Part shown: positions 36,201 through 48,039 of the stretch, in pieces
Numbering within the stretch: the stretch's first letter is position 1
How the letters are laid out: each line of letters begins with the position of its first letter
The notes under the pieces: model-generated
What the model saw: only the letters and a program-made list of their open reading frames with translations
Told to the model about the DNA's origin: nothing
Database searches by the model: none
Assembly (NCBI RefSeq): GCF_016545825.1
Contig: NC_052614.1
Span: forward strand, 20,912,559 to 20,976,558
Direction of reading: 5' to 3'
Origin: Eucalyptus grandis
Taxonomy: Eukaryota; Streptophyta; Magnoliopsida; Myrtales; Myrtaceae
Length of the DNA stretch: 64,000 bases
Program-made: the position numbers and the translations under genes

Positions 36201-37107
36201 ATGCGCATGATTCAATTCTCGATCTTTATGTTTCAAATAGATCACATCAATTTCTTCCTAGGGACCAATGTTTGCATCCCACAATTTATCGCTCGCATCC
36301 AACCTGGTATCACGTGGAACCTCCGGCACACACCTCCGAGCATCCGGCACACACACTTTAGGCATCTCTTACCCCAACTAGCATCACGAGGTATCCCGGC
36401 ACACACCTTCGGGCATCTCGAAACTCCTAAGGACATCCGACACACACACTCCAGGCATCCGTCTCACACACTCCGGGCATCCCAACACTTCTAGGGCATC
36501 GTCGGCTCACACCTCCGACAGTCTCATTATTTTCTCAATTTATACATATGTGTCTCAATTTCATCATGGCATTCGATGCAATAATATTAGAAATCTCAAC
36601 CAACTTTTCATGCCATATAACATGCCATATGTCATTACATATGCAGCAAAATCAACCACTTAAAGTATTACATCACATGGATAAATTCATTTATTTTTCA
36701 AAACACATCAATGTTTCAGATAAATCAAAATTGCCTTCCTCTAGTTAAAACTCCAAAAAAATTAGTAAATGTTATTTATAAATTCTGAAAACTTGACACA
36801 TTATAGACGGGACCTAAATGCAGATATCTCATGAATAACTCAATGCCAAAAGAATCTCACACAAAAATAGTATGGTCCATGCATCACAGTTTCCAAAACT
36901 TTAATATCTCAGCTTGCACAGTTTCGGAAGTAATTTAAATTAAATACCCAAATGAACTCCAAAATTATGAAATTTTGAAATGTTATAGAAAAGTCTTAAA
37001 GGTAAATATCCCATGAAGAAATCGAAACCCAAATCCTTCTAGATTAATAGATATGGACGATTATTTCCCCTGTTCTCGGTGTCATCTTTTCCCAGATTAT
37101 CATCTTC

Positions 37108-37600
37108 CAAAAGAAACTCATTTCACCGACCTAAATATGTTCATTTCTTCTAAATTTTCAGTATGTTATTCCTCAGAATATTACCTACAACTTTCATTAA
37201 GGACACATGATCAAATTTTAACTGTATGATTTTATAAAAATCACGAAATCATACTAGGTCAAGGTAGCGTTTTTCCCAGATCCAGTTTCTTCAAAGAACA
37301 ACAATTTCACCGACCTATTTTTGTTCATTTCCTCTAAATTTTTGATATGTTCTACCTCAAGAAGTATAATACAACTTTCATTAAGAGATCAAAGTGATAT
37401 TTTCACAAGAAGGTTACTTTACAGACCACGAAATCACTAAAGGTCAGCACAACGAATTCCAGATCTAATTTCTCCAAAGAAAAAATAATTCACTAACCAA
37501 AACTTGTTCGTTTTGCCTCAAATTTCAGTATGATGTTTCTCAAGGCGTTCTCTACAACTTTCATGAAGAAATCGAAACAAGATTCTGACTAAAAGTCACA
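37108..37600. repeat. About 180-bp tandem repeat in LTR, three diverged copies
   Basis: Copies start near 37108, 37293 and 37473. Each runs from 'aaagaa...ttcac' through 'gttcattt', 'ctaaattttca' and 'acaactttcattaag'. Confidence 0.75.
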
Positions 37601-38543
37601 TGCAACACACAATCTCATGGAGAGTCGGACTGGTCTTTCCAGAAACAGCACGCTAGACCAACGAATTTCTCCCCATAACTTCGACCTTTCATCACATCTA
37701 CCGCAACCAACATTCACCATCTTCTACACACACATCACACCAATGCAAGGGTAGGTTTAGGACTCTACTTGCCTTAAAATTAAGCACAAACAGCAACAAA
37801 GATGGCGGGCAAAGCTGCGAACGGATGGTGGGCGGTCCTCCTCCTTCCTCTCGCATGCACGGCCTCTCCTTTCTCTCTTCCTTTCTTCCTTTCCTTTCCT
37901 TTCTCTCTTTCTCTCCTCTCTCTCTCTCGGACGACACTCTCTCTTTCTCTCCTTTTCCTCGCCTAATCCCCCTATTTCCCTCTTAATTTCTTCCCTTCAA
38001 TCATTAGCAATCATTTGATTGCATGTAGCCGCAAAGGAGCCAATGGGGGCCGTCACACTTGGCTCAACCTCCTTGCCGCTTGGCAAGCTCGCATGCAAGG
38101 GTTGATGGGCTTCAATGTTGGGCCGGTCTTGGGCCTTCATGGGCGGTCGACCGGGAGGGTGGCGTGGGCCGGTTGGATGGTCTTTAGGCCTACAAATCAG
38201 CCCACCCTCTCCTATTCCTATTCTTATCCCATTTAATCATCATTTAAATAAACACCTAATTTCAACTTATAAGCCTACAAAACTTTATAATTTAAATCAA
38301 TAAAATTCTACTTATAAAGTGCACCACCAAGAATAAGATTTCTATATCAATTTGCACTTTAATAAAATCCTTGGGTCACTTGTAGACATATCTCCAACCA
38401 AACAATCGTCCATGACAATGCTCGGCCTTAAATTAATTGAATTTCATTGATTCAATGGCTAATACAAAATCCAATGGCACTTCCATTACCTAATCATGGT
38501 TCATGGTACTCCAGAGGTTGTCATGAGATTTTAGGATGTCACA

Positions 38544-38556
38544 ATTCTCCTCCTTA
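38544..38556 (-). other. Polypurine tract of gypsy element
   Basis: Minus strand TAAGGAGGAGAAT immediately before the LTR start TGTGACATCC. It primes plus-strand DNA synthesis in LTR retrotransposons. Confidence 0.75.
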
Positions 38557-38629
38557 GAGAATTTCGTCCTCGAAATTAGACATTACCTATGTCTCCTCAA
38601 ACAAGTGAGGTACCTTTCCCTCATCTCAT

Positions 38630-40540
38630 TTTCACTCTCCCATGTGGCTTCCTCCACATCATGATGTCGCCATAATATCTTAACCAAAGGAATCTTCTTA
38701 GTCCTAAGAACTTGCTCCTTTCAATCCAATACTTGTACGAGTTTTCGATGTACCTCACTTTCTCATCTACTTTGATGGCTTCATTATCGAGTATGTGACC
38801 AGGATCTGGTGGTACTTTCTCAACATTGACACATGAAACACATCATGTAAATTTCCCAATGTAGGAGGTAGTGCCAAATGATAAGTTACATCTCCTATTC
38901 TTTCAAGTATTTCAAAAGGTCCAACAAATCTAGGGCTTAACTTACCCTTTATTCCAAATCGAGATATTCCTTTCATTAGAGATACTTTAAGAAATACATG
39001 ATCTCCCACATTAAACTCTAAAGGCCTTCTATGCCTATTCGCATAGTCTCTTTGTCTATTTTGGGCTGTCCTAAGTCTTTTCTTGATTATCTCGACCACT
39101 TTTGTAGTAACTTATACTATCTCAAGTCTGTCGGTTTTCTTTCACCTACTTCATTCCAACGAGATAGGGGTCCTACACCTTCTCCCATATAATGCCTCAT
39201 ACGGAGCCATGCCTATATCTTTCGAAAACTATTGTTATAGGCGAACTCTATCAGTGCAAATTCTCATCCCAATTTCCTTTAAAGTCAATAACACATGCTC
39301 TCGGCATATCTTCTAGAGTTTGAATCACTCTTTTGTTTGATCATCCGTTTGAGGATGAAAAAGCAGGACTAAATTGAAGCTTTGTCCCTAAGGCATCTTG
39401 AAGACTTCACCAAAAATTTGAAGTAAATGAGTCTCGATCGGAGATGATCGTTATAGAATACTATGCAAGCGTATTACTTGGCTTACATACATCTCGGCAA
39501 GTTTACTCATTGAGTAGTCTACATGGACGGTTAGGAAATGAGCGAGACTTCGTCAAATGATCTACTATTACCCAAATAGAATTGTGACCACTTGATGTCC
39601 TTGGTAGTCCTTGCACAAAGTCTATCGTTACATGCTCCCACTTCCACTCCGGTATATCCAATGGTCTCACAGATCCTACAAGTTTGCGGTGTTCCATCTT
39701 CACTTCTGACATGTTAAACATTGGGAAACATGCTTAGCTATATCCTTCTTCATGCCATTCCATCAAAATTCTTGACGCAAATTCTCGTACATCTTTATAC
39801 TTCCGGATGAATACTATAATTACTCCTATGTGCCCCGACACAATTTCCCTCTTCACTTCTTCATTGTCGGGAACACAAAGTTGTCCTTGGCATCTTATCA
39901 CACCATCTTCAAAGACTTGAAATTCTGGTCTTTCCCTAAAGACATTGCATCTTTTACTTTCATAATCTCGGGTCAAATTCTTGCGGAGCTTAACTTTGAA
40001 TAATTTTGGGTTCAATCCTTAATGCATTAAGCATACCGGTAAGGCGATCCATCTCCAACTTGAAGTCGAATCCACAATAGACTTTAACTTGATTCCATTA
40101 TGTTATTCTCAAGCTAGCCATGTTCATAGTCGACTTTCGACTAAGGGCATCTGCCACCTTATTTGCCTTTCCTGGATGGCATAGTATCTCACAGTCATAA
40201 TCTTTCAACAACTCCATCCACCTCCTTTGTCTCATGTTCAATTCCTTTTGTGAAAATAGATACTTTAGGCTCTTATGATCGTATAGATTTCAAACTTTTC
40301 TCCATATAGATAGTGTCTCCATATCTTCAAAGCAAACACTATAACTACCAATTCTAAATCATGCGTTGGACAAGTTTAGCTCATGGGGTTTCAATTGCCT
40401 CGATGCATAGGCTATGACCTTGCCATGTTGCATCAAAATACATTCCAGTCCTTTGTGAGATGCATCACTATACGTAAGACCATCATACCCAAACGGTATA
40501 GTCGGGATTGGAGCCGAAGTCAATTTTCTTTTAAGTTCTG
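38630..40540 (-). pseudogene. Gypsy RNase H, integrase and chromodomain, degenerate
   Basis: Continues the pol region in several frames. RNase H pieces: YSDASHKGLE, GKVIAYASRQLK (about 40390-40480) and, in pieces, [17 protein letters not shown]. Integrase: 39734-40015, then 39503-39721 with VTIDFVQGLPRTSSGHNSIW and VIVDHLTKS, holding two of the three core acidic residues; the third region (about 39260-39400) is frameshifted. C-terminal part: 38767-39099 with RRPLEFNVGDHVFLKVS and KLSPRFVGPFEILERIG. A chromodomain-like tail, WRHHDVEEATWE, lies at about 38650-38690. This order and the tail indicate a chromovirus. Many stops and shifts; inactive. Confidence 0.85.
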
Positions 40541-40900
40541 AAAGCTCCTTTCACATTCCCCATTCCATTCAAATCTTATATTCTTTCGGGTCAATTTCGT
40601 TAAGGGGCTTACTAGTCGTGAAAACCCTTCAATAAATCTTCTATAATAACTAGCCAATCCTAAGAAACTTCGTATCTCAGGTCAATCTTAGAAAAGATTG
40701 AACTTCCTTGCAATTGATCAAATAAATCGTCAATTATAGGCAAATGATACTTATTCTTTATAGTCACTTGATTCAGCTGTCTATAATCAATACACAAACG
40801 CACCGACCATTCTTCTTTTTCACAAACAAGGGGCACCCCGAGGTGAAACACTTGACCTAACGAATCCTTTGTCAAGCAATTCTTGTAGTTGAACCTTCAT
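40541..40900 (-). pseudogene. Gypsy reverse transcriptase with catalytic core deleted
   Basis: Minus-strand frame 40660-40875 contains [18 protein letters not shown] and [18 protein letters not shown], the N-terminal RT blocks. Directly after KIDLR the sequence changes to [14 protein letters not shown] in another frame, a block normally well over 100 residues further on. The palm segment with the DD catalytic pair is therefore missing. The element could not have copied itself in this form. Confidence 0.85.
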
Positions 40901-41309
40901 TCCTTCAATTCCACTAAGGTCATCCTATACGAGGCTTTTGATATCGGTCTGTTCCGGGCATTAGTTCAATTTCAAACTCAATTTCTTGCTCTAGTGGTAA
41001 TCCAGGCAACTCCTCGGGAAACACATCTTGAAATTCCCGACTACTTGAATCTCACCGATTTCACTTCTTTCTTAGTAAGGTCTCTTACCATTGCTAAATA
41101 TCCTTGACATCCTTCGTCAAGTAGTTCTGGCTTCTACCATCGAAATAATGGCTATAGAGGGTTTATCAACCTCCGAAAAATTCAAAACTAAACGATAAGG
41201 CAACATGAAGCTGGATCGCTTTCCTATAGCAATCCACCTTAGCCTATGCTTATGGAGCAGTCCATTCCTATGATAACATCGAAGTCATACATAGCCATTA
41301 CGACTAAGT

Positions 41310-41534
41310 TTATTTCCATATTCCTTCCCCTATTGTTATCTTACATTTTGCACATATCATTGTAGATAATACCATATTCTTTAAAGGCGTGGAAATACAA
41401 AGAGGCGTCTCAAGAGGCGTAACTTCTATTTCACTCAATTGCCTATATCTTTTAGATATAAATGAATGCGTAGCACCCGTGTCAAATAATGCATATGCCT
41501 TCTTGCCATTTATGAAAATCGTACGATATAACAT
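41310..41534 (-). pseudogene. Gypsy aspartic protease segment
   Basis: The frame reads YALFDTGATHSFIS, with the DTG catalytic motif, and continues about 75 codons. It is separated from gag and RT by frame breaks. In an intact element it lies in one polyprotein between the zinc knuckle and RT, as found here. Confidence 0.85.
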
Positions 41535-41674
41535 TTTTGGAAGCTTCCGCTTCCTCTTGGGTGACCGTATACACCCTTCCTTGTCTGGTGGCCTCTAAGG
41601 ATTCCTTGGTAAGTTTGGTCTAACAACACTCTGTTGTGCTGTCACCGAGCCAACACTCATTTGCGACCTTTCTT

Positions 41675-42542
41675 GTGGGCAATCTCTCTTAGGTGTCCCA
41701 CTTGTCCACAACCACAACATCTCGGTCATCCATTGCAAGGTCCCGAGCCATGTCGCCCCATCACACCTTCGACAAACATCGGCGATAGGGTGCTTTCCCT
41801 ATATTCGAGGCATCCTTAGCTCTTCAAAATTTCCATAATTGTTCTTTTTCCTTTACATTCCAAGTCGACCTTGATCAAGATATGGTCTCTTACCTTTTAC
41901 GATATCACTAAAATTCAGTTGTCTCTTAAACTCGATCGCTCTCTTACCGACTCTTGCTCCATTAAACGTGCCATTTCATAAATCTTATGATAATCCCTCA
42001 TATTCAAAGGCACCGATTGTTTCCTAATATCAGTCCTCAACCATTTCAAAAATCTCTTAGCTTTCTCCTCACGATCCTTAATCAATGCGGGAGAATACCT
42101 AGACAAATTAGAAAATTTTGCCTCATATTGATCCACTATTAGCTCCTTTGTTCCAAACAAATTCGTGATCTTTTTATCCTTAACATAGTTAGAGAAATGC
42201 TTCCTATTAAAAGCTCTAACAAACTCGTCCCAGTTCACATCAGTACCTGGTGGAAAGATTGTATCCCTCGAAGCTCTCCACCAAAACTTTGCATTTCCCT
42301 CCCACTGGTACTCTGCCAAAACTATTTTCTCAGCATCACTGCAGTCCAACAATCGGAAAATTCGCTCCATTCCATCAATCCAATGTTCCGCCTCCTCAGG
42401 ACTTCCTATTCCACTAAACTTAAGTGGTTTCAACTTGAAATTGTTCCACCGGTCCTGGTGACATTCCATTCCGAGGTTGTTGTTGCACTTGCCTATCCAT
42501 CGATTTCCAATATTGACCAATGCACTGCAAGATGTCTTCCAT
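41675..42542 (-). pseudogene. Gypsy gag, frameshifted
   Basis: A probable start at 42542 reads MEDILQCIGQYWKSMDRQ, then shifts frame near 42440 into the 41915-42520 frame with LKPLKFSGIGSPEEAEHW, FWWRASRD and NWDEFVRAFNRKHF, typical of gypsy gag. A zinc knuckle, CCGCGQVGHLRE, lies at about 41680-41720 and is shifted before its last cysteine. 5' LTR and primer site are not visible: right of about 42680 the sequence belongs to the MADS/ARM array. Confidence 0.85.
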
Positions 42543-42869
42543 TCGGGTTTAGCTCTTGCGCGAGAGAGGCTTCACCCTCGATGGATGAGCACTTCCAGCT
42601 CACACCATAACTTTCCTGCAATTTCAAGCATTGCCTTAGAAAGAATCGAGACTCACTGTCTCCATTTAAAAGCACTACTACTATATAAGTAACATAAACA
42701 TGTTACGGGAAAGATTGAAAGCGAGTGAGATGCCGGAGATTTAGCTTAAACTGAAATGTAGTTGTGCGGAGGCTTTGTGGATGGCTGCAGAGGGAACGTT
42801 CCCAATAGTAGGCAGAGAACCGAGACAAAATGATTGCTTTATTTGGCGAAGTTGGTCTGAGGAGGATGA

Positions 42870-43560
42870 CGAGTTGCGTGATACTTGTTTCATGACATCG
42901 ATGGAGATAACGCAGCTGTTGAAATGGACAGTGATCTTAGTCGTGCGGTTTTAAGACCTGTTCGCCGGCTGCTAAAGGCAGCAACAGATCGGCTTCAAAG
43001 GATACTCAAGGAAATAGACCACCCATCATCGCAAATTCGTGCCATAATGTCCATTGGCTCATTGGCCAGGAAATTCCCAGCAAGAGAAGCTAGAGTAATG
43101 CAAGGACCAGTTGCTCTGGGGGAACCTGTTCAGGCATGGATTTAATCTGATGCTGCACAAAAACATCTGCAAGAGCATTAAACCCCCACCTTCCCTGGAA
43201 TTTGTTGTTCCCATTTGTTATCTGGAATATTTGGAAAAGTCGAAATAGGGAAGTCTGTTCGGTGATGACGCACCTGAGTTTAATGTTAAGAAAACCTCCA
43301 GGGAAGCTCCTGAGCTTTGTATTTGTTCTGCTCGTGGTTGCGATTGCTTGAAAAAGAGCAGAACTTCAAATCTCGAGAGGCCCCCACCCCCTGCTGGTTG
43401 GTTTCAATTCACTAAGGATGACTTGGCTTTGATGGAAGAGATTTCTGGGGTGTTCTTCGTGATCACAGGGGTCAATGAGTTTGTGCTTTACATGAAACAT
43501 TGATTCTATCTCATCTATCCTAGCGTCGGCAAACCTAATTATGGCAAAGGAATCGTATGA
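42870..43560 (+). pseudogene. ARM-repeat protein fragment plus RNase H-like fragment, unit A
   Basis: 42885-43145 reads DSDLSRAVLRPVRRLLKAA and IRAIMSIGSLARKFPAREAR, matching by memory the 'AIGSLARTF.A.ETR' region of plant armadillo-repeat proteins with an N-terminal DUF7792 domain. It ends at a stop after VQAWI. About 250 bp on, a second open piece reads PAGWFQFTKDDLAL and GVFFVITGVNEFV, a decayed match to the RNase H-like domain (RVT_3) of plant retroelement-derived proteins, clearer in units B and C. The pairing recurs at 48.05-48.80 and 52.83-53.62 kb. Confidence 0.6.
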
Positions 43561-43819
43561 AAACTAAAGTTTTCCTTTTCTTTGTTTCTTGAGTATTGGT
43601 CCCTGTGATAGGATATCAGAATGAGTTCAGGCCATAACTTAGTGAAGTGGGTGTTATTGCTGCCACAGTTTTCTTCTAAATACTTACTCTGCTAATTACT
43701 GGAGTGGAGGATACATATAGGTTGTCCGTTGTTGGTTGCATTGTCCTGTTTCAAGGCTCATACTCTTCACTGAGCCTAGGCCAATATGGAGTGGCTCATA
43801 CTGCATTTGAATAACCGTT

Positions 43820-44715
43820 AAATTAGCATGTCTTTTAAAACATAAATGGATTCATTTCTTAAGCAGAATGATATTTCTATTTTAGGATTCTGTGTGAAAA
43901 GCTTTGTCAAAACAATGCTGATCATAATGATGATAGTAACAATCATAATTTCCAAGAGGGTCGATGTGGAATGAAAATACCAAATAATTTGTATTACTAG
44001 AGTGAAATGGATCCACCTTTTACCTAAGAATCTTGTGGGGAGAGCGAGAGAAAGGTCAGGCAACTGTGTTACACTTTCCCTCTGCACATCTTACTGCCTC
44101 TCAGCTTCAGGAATTACATCAATTCCTAAGAATTCCATCACCACCATAACTATGCTTTGACACTTTATGTATTGGTCTCATCACTGACCAGACTCCTTTT
44201 ACTTAGCACCAGATCAGAAGAAGGCCAAACGTGCAAGACTTCAACATTTAGCCAGACTGAACATTTGGATGGCCAAATTTCAAGTTTCAACTGTCATAAT
44301 TTGCAAAAATTCCGTAAACAGTCATGGCTTTACAAGCTGCAAGGGTTTCAGGTGAACTTCAAACCCTCTGGACATCAAACTGTGTATCCACTTACTGTAA
44401 AACACAGTTGGGGAAAACTACAAGCAAACCTTGGCTTCATTACAGTGCAGTAAAGCTACAAGCAGGAAAGCTTGTAGCTTTACTGCTATTGAGTCTAGTC
44501 TTTGCTCTCGAAAACTTGGATGCTGTGAGTCTAGTCTTAGAGAGAGAGCCTCGCACATATGGAACACCAGAAATGAGAATCGAAGGAAGTCATACAGGAA
44601 ACTAGTTAATAATACAATCGGAAGACAGCATAAAGGGCAATCAGCTGTCGCCTCTGCTCGTGGTATTCAACAGGAGCCTATTACATGTTTGAACTTGTCT
44701 GCAATTTACTTGGAA
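43820..44715. repeat. Gene X 3' flank module, unit A
   Basis: Homologous to 49130-49970, 53820-54480, 55490-56340 and 61890-62749. Landmarks are 'gggagagcgag', 'catcttac...cctc.cagc', 'caagacttca' and 'ggaaactagttaataata'. It lies past the stop of gene X on the minus strand, so it is probably 3' UTR and downstream sequence. Plus-strand frames in it are not conserved between copies. Confidence 0.7.
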
Positions 44716-46084
44716 TTAGTCACTATCTTTTACTTACCGAAAATAACATGCCACCATAGTCACTCAAGTTATTACCCATAAAAGAAGAGACTACCCTCCT
44801 CTCCCGCTCTATAAGTTGGCCTCTTGCATGGCAACTGTTCCCTGAAGAGGATCCCTGGAATCCGACACCACCCAGACACCATCTACCGCCAGTGTTTCTT
44901 CCTCAATATTAACCATGACCCGCAGGAAGGAATCATTTTCCTCCACAGCTGATGATAGAGATTCGGATAACAGAAACTTGATGATATTATTGTAACTTGG
45001 TGATTGCATCGATGTTCCGATTCTTCTGGCAATGCCCCTCAGCAGCCTTTCCCCTGCAGCAGATTACTGAGTCCTGGCCATAAAGGTTTTCCGTGAGGGC
45101 CTTCTTCTCCTGCTTTCCACAGTGCAAAGATGCAATTTTAACCATGTTTCACTCTGACCAATTAAAGCCTCTAGAAGATCGAGTTACTTGCCATGGTGAC
45201 TTTAAGACAGGGCAAATGTATGAACAACATCCTTCAGTTCTTCCATGAAATTGGAAGTTTGAATTTTGACGGCAGATTCCATAAACATAGAATCAGGAAT
45301 CAAACCAGAGCCATACATGAAAAATGACAGACAAGCGAGCTCAAATCCTAATCCAAACAGTGGATTCCGATGAACATCAACTGAGGAGCTATCTCCTACA
45401 GCTAGGGGATTCGTATAATAGCTCCTAGATTCATGCCTCTGGATGACAGAAACAATTCAGTGCTCGATGCTGGGTCTTGTAGGATCACAGATTCAGAAGT
45501 CAAGTCCGACTTCTACCTCCAGAAAATAGCAAAATGAACGAACTTGAATCCATGAGAACGAAGAAAAACCTGAACTTCGTGTTGGCAGCGATGAAACTCT
45601 CCAATCCTAACACTTCCATCCTATCTCTAGATGACCCGAAATGCTTTCGCTCCTAATTCCGATTTATCAGCTCATGCCCTCGGTTCAATTGTTTCTGCAA
45701 TTAGAAAACAGAGGAGGACGAAGAAAATTGACTGGCGAGATTCAGTGATCGCTTGACAAATCCCAAGCGTGGAAATACTGGAGTGGACAAGCATGTAACT
45801 TTCTCCCAAGCCGAGGGCAGGCTACCAAATAACTAATCAGAACACATCAAATCTCAATCAAGTAAATTTCGACATCACAACATTAACAGTCGAAGAAAAC
45901 ACCCACAGCTCAGATGGAGTCTTGTAGCCTAACCCAGAAATTGGCTTTGGGCTCCTCTGAAGATATTAAGACCCAATCAGAAAGTTGCAAAGACAGCGAA
46001 ATCCTTTCGGAAAGCAGAAAGGAAAATCGAATCGGCTCACCTTTTGACAGCACCATCTATAGAGTGGAGAAGAAAGCTTGGCAT
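44716..46084 (-). pseudogene. Gene X, unit A: unrecognised multi-exon gene
   Basis: Minus-strand gene whose parts recur in four units. Exon 1 is 44 nt (46084-46041): MPSFLLHSIDGAVK then a GTGAGC donor. A middle part at about 45230-45370 reads SGLIPDSMFMESAVKIQTSNFMEE. The 3' part includes SYNNIIKFLLSES, VNIEEETLAVDGV, ARGQLIERE and NNLSDYGGMLF. The last-exon acceptor, AG in unit D, is GG here, and the C-terminus is shifted relative to unit B (VEGFDSD stop). Exon pattern and conserved peptide show it was a real gene. I do not recognise the family. Its start lies 736 bp from the divergent MADS start. Confidence 0.5.
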
Positions 46085-46483
46085 TTTGCTCCTTTGGCTC
46101 CTGAGATATAATGCGCAAGCCACGAAACCGACGAGGTTAGCATGCACGACTTATGATGGCACGTTCAAAACTTCCATATACATGTGAAAATGCGCGCCCG
46201 CTCGAGCTAAGCTTCAGGGGAATCGCACTTTGGCCCCATGACCGATAGCAAGCTTGATGCTTGAAATGAAATCCTCCGTTTGCTCAGACCCGGGATTCTT
46301 CGAGCCAACTCCCGGATAATTTCACGCATTTGGCGATCACAGACATCTGGCGAAGCATACATTCCCTGATGTTTCCAATGGCGGGCGCGCGAGAGAGAGA
46401 AGTACGTTGACTCTCATCAGAAGAGGAGGAGGATATGGAGGAGAAGGAAGAACGGAGAAATAAAATAATAGAAAACGAGCTGA

Positions 46484-46650
46484 CACGTGTGTTCCTCCTT
46501 TTTCTTATTTTTATATGAGGAAATCTTAGTCGTAATTAAGGTTCATCGAATGACGTCATCAAGAAAGACTCCCTCGAAACTCCAACGGTCGACGGCAGAT
46601 ATTTCCTCTTCAGAGACGAAAAGATACATTAAATTTCGAACCAACGGTCG
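46484..46650. promoter_or_regulatory. Conserved divergent-promoter elements, unit A
   Basis: In order: a G-box CACGTG (46484-46489), the palindrome TGACGTCA (46551-46558), and two CCAACGGTC sites (46582-46590, 46641-46649). All four recur with similar spacing upstream of the other two MADS copies. CACGTG and TGACGTCA are bZIP-type sites; AACGG is the core of the mitosis-specific activator element bound by MYB3R factors. Use in this promoter is inferred. Confidence 0.55.
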
Positions 46651-46819
46651 GCGCGCGGTCAGCTCTCGCTACAGACGCTACAGACAAGAACAGAGACCGC
46701 CGCCGCCTTCTCCGACAACCTGGTCCCCACAGATCGTTCGACTCCAGATCGCCGGCGTTCGCTGTGCTCCGTTCTTTTCTCTGTTCTTTTCAAAGAAATT
46801 CCGGTCCGACCGAAGCATC

Positions 46820-47453
46820 ATGGGTCAGGGCAAAACGCCGCACGGACTCGTGCCCAACGCGAGCGCGCAGAATCGCGTACGAGAAGAGGAAGAAGGGCCT
46901 GATGAAGAAAGCCCGGGAGTTCTCCGTCCTCTGCGGCGACGACACCTGCGTCGTCGTCTTTCCCGAGGCAGCGGTGGCCGGCGGCGACCGCCCGACTGCG
47001 CCGGAGGTCTGGCCGCCGGATAGCCGGGAGGCCAGGCGCATCATAGAACGCTACAGATCCGCTGGCCAGAAAAAGAAGGAGAAGAAGCTCGGCCTCGGCG
47101 GGAAAGGAGAGCTCTTGAAAGACTTTTCGAAGAGCCAACTGAGGTCCCTCCTGAGCATTCTTGGCAATCGGGTCGACCTCGCGAAGCGGAAGCTCGCCGC
47201 AATGAAAGCGGAGAAAAGGGTCGCGATGGCGGGCGTTATCTTGGGTCCGTGCAACGAAGAAGGCCCGAGCGTCGACGCGGCGCCGCAGAAGAGGGCGCAT
47301 CAACCATGCGCTGCCAGTACGCCGGAATGGGTCGCCGGTGCTCAGCCCGACGCTCGCTGCTCGTACTCCGTCGACGGCTGCTGGGACACCCTCGCAATGG
47401 AGGACGATTCCACTTTCTTCCATACTTTTCTGACAGAGGCGATGGTTTTTTGA
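46820..47453 (+). pseudogene. Type I MADS-box gene, unit A, frameshifted in MADS box
   Basis: The family start at 46820 (MGQGKTPHGLVPNA) is thrown out of frame by a 2-bp loss near 46862 compared with unit C. After the loss the frame is RRIAYEKRKKGLMKKAREFSVL, the DNA-binding MADS core, then EVWPPDSREARRII, as in M-gamma-like type I factors, a Lys-rich linker, LKDFSKSQLRSLLSILGNRVDLAKRKL and a C-terminus ending FHTFLTEAMVF. This frame is also reachable from an upstream ATG at 46764, giving a 229-residue product with an unrelated N-terminus. No intron, as usual for type I. No K-box. Type I genes mostly act in female gametophyte and endosperm. Possibly a pseudogene; the upstream start leaves some doubt. 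Confidence 0.8.
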
Positions 47454-48039
47454 TGGAGTTTTTACTGATTTTTCCTTTAGATTTGATAATACCACAGGGT
47501 CAGGGAGGTCAAGCTGTTCAGGCCTGTCGTTTCTTGAGATTTACGGATTCTTTTTTTTTTTTTGATTTGGGTTGGAGATGATGTACAGAAAAGTTGAAAT
47601 TGATATGAATAAAGGAAACTACACGACTTTTACTGCTCTCTGTCTCTGTCTGTCTGTGAGCGTGAGTTGACTCTCTGGGATCGACACTTTTATCACAATC
47701 TTTTCCCATTCTTGCGCATCCAGAAGTCGTAGGTAAAAGGTTGAGTGAATTGCGTTCCTCTCGTCGTGAATGTCCTTAGGGATGTGCCTATGCGGGTGCA
47801 GAGTTAGGCGGCACGGTTGGTTGCAAGTACGGCAGAGTTTCAATCCCCTTGCTCGGGACGATTTCACGAAGTATAGAATGCCATTAGCCTTCTACTATCG
47901 TCAATGTTGCCATTTCAAGACGATGATGGAGTATAATTTGAAAGTTTATCTGGGCAAGCAAAGCAAACGTTCTCTTGTTCATGCTTGTCTTGTCATCAGT
48001 TGGCCGTAATGAGTTTGAAATAGTAGGAGGATAACCAAG

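Larger units (their letters stand above)
35438..38543 (-). mobile_element. 3' LTR of Tekay-like Ty3/gypsy element
   Basis: On the minus strand it begins TGTGACATCC directly after a polypurine tract and ends GGACCGTTTTCA, giving TG...CA ends and about 3.1 kb. This is a large LTR, as in the Tekay/Del lineage. It contains tandem repeats (36052-36200, 36310-36510, 37108-37600) and a pyrimidine-rich stretch at 37850-37960. The left end is inferred from the terminal CA and the change in character. Confidence 0.65.

Noticed and set aside
35998..36494. Overlapping plus-strand frames of 70-150 codons
   Set aside because: Generated by the 59-bp tandem repeat and short repeats in the gypsy LTR.
46818..47495. 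225-codon minus-strand open frame
   Set aside because: Shadow of MADS unit A, caused by GC-rich codon composition.
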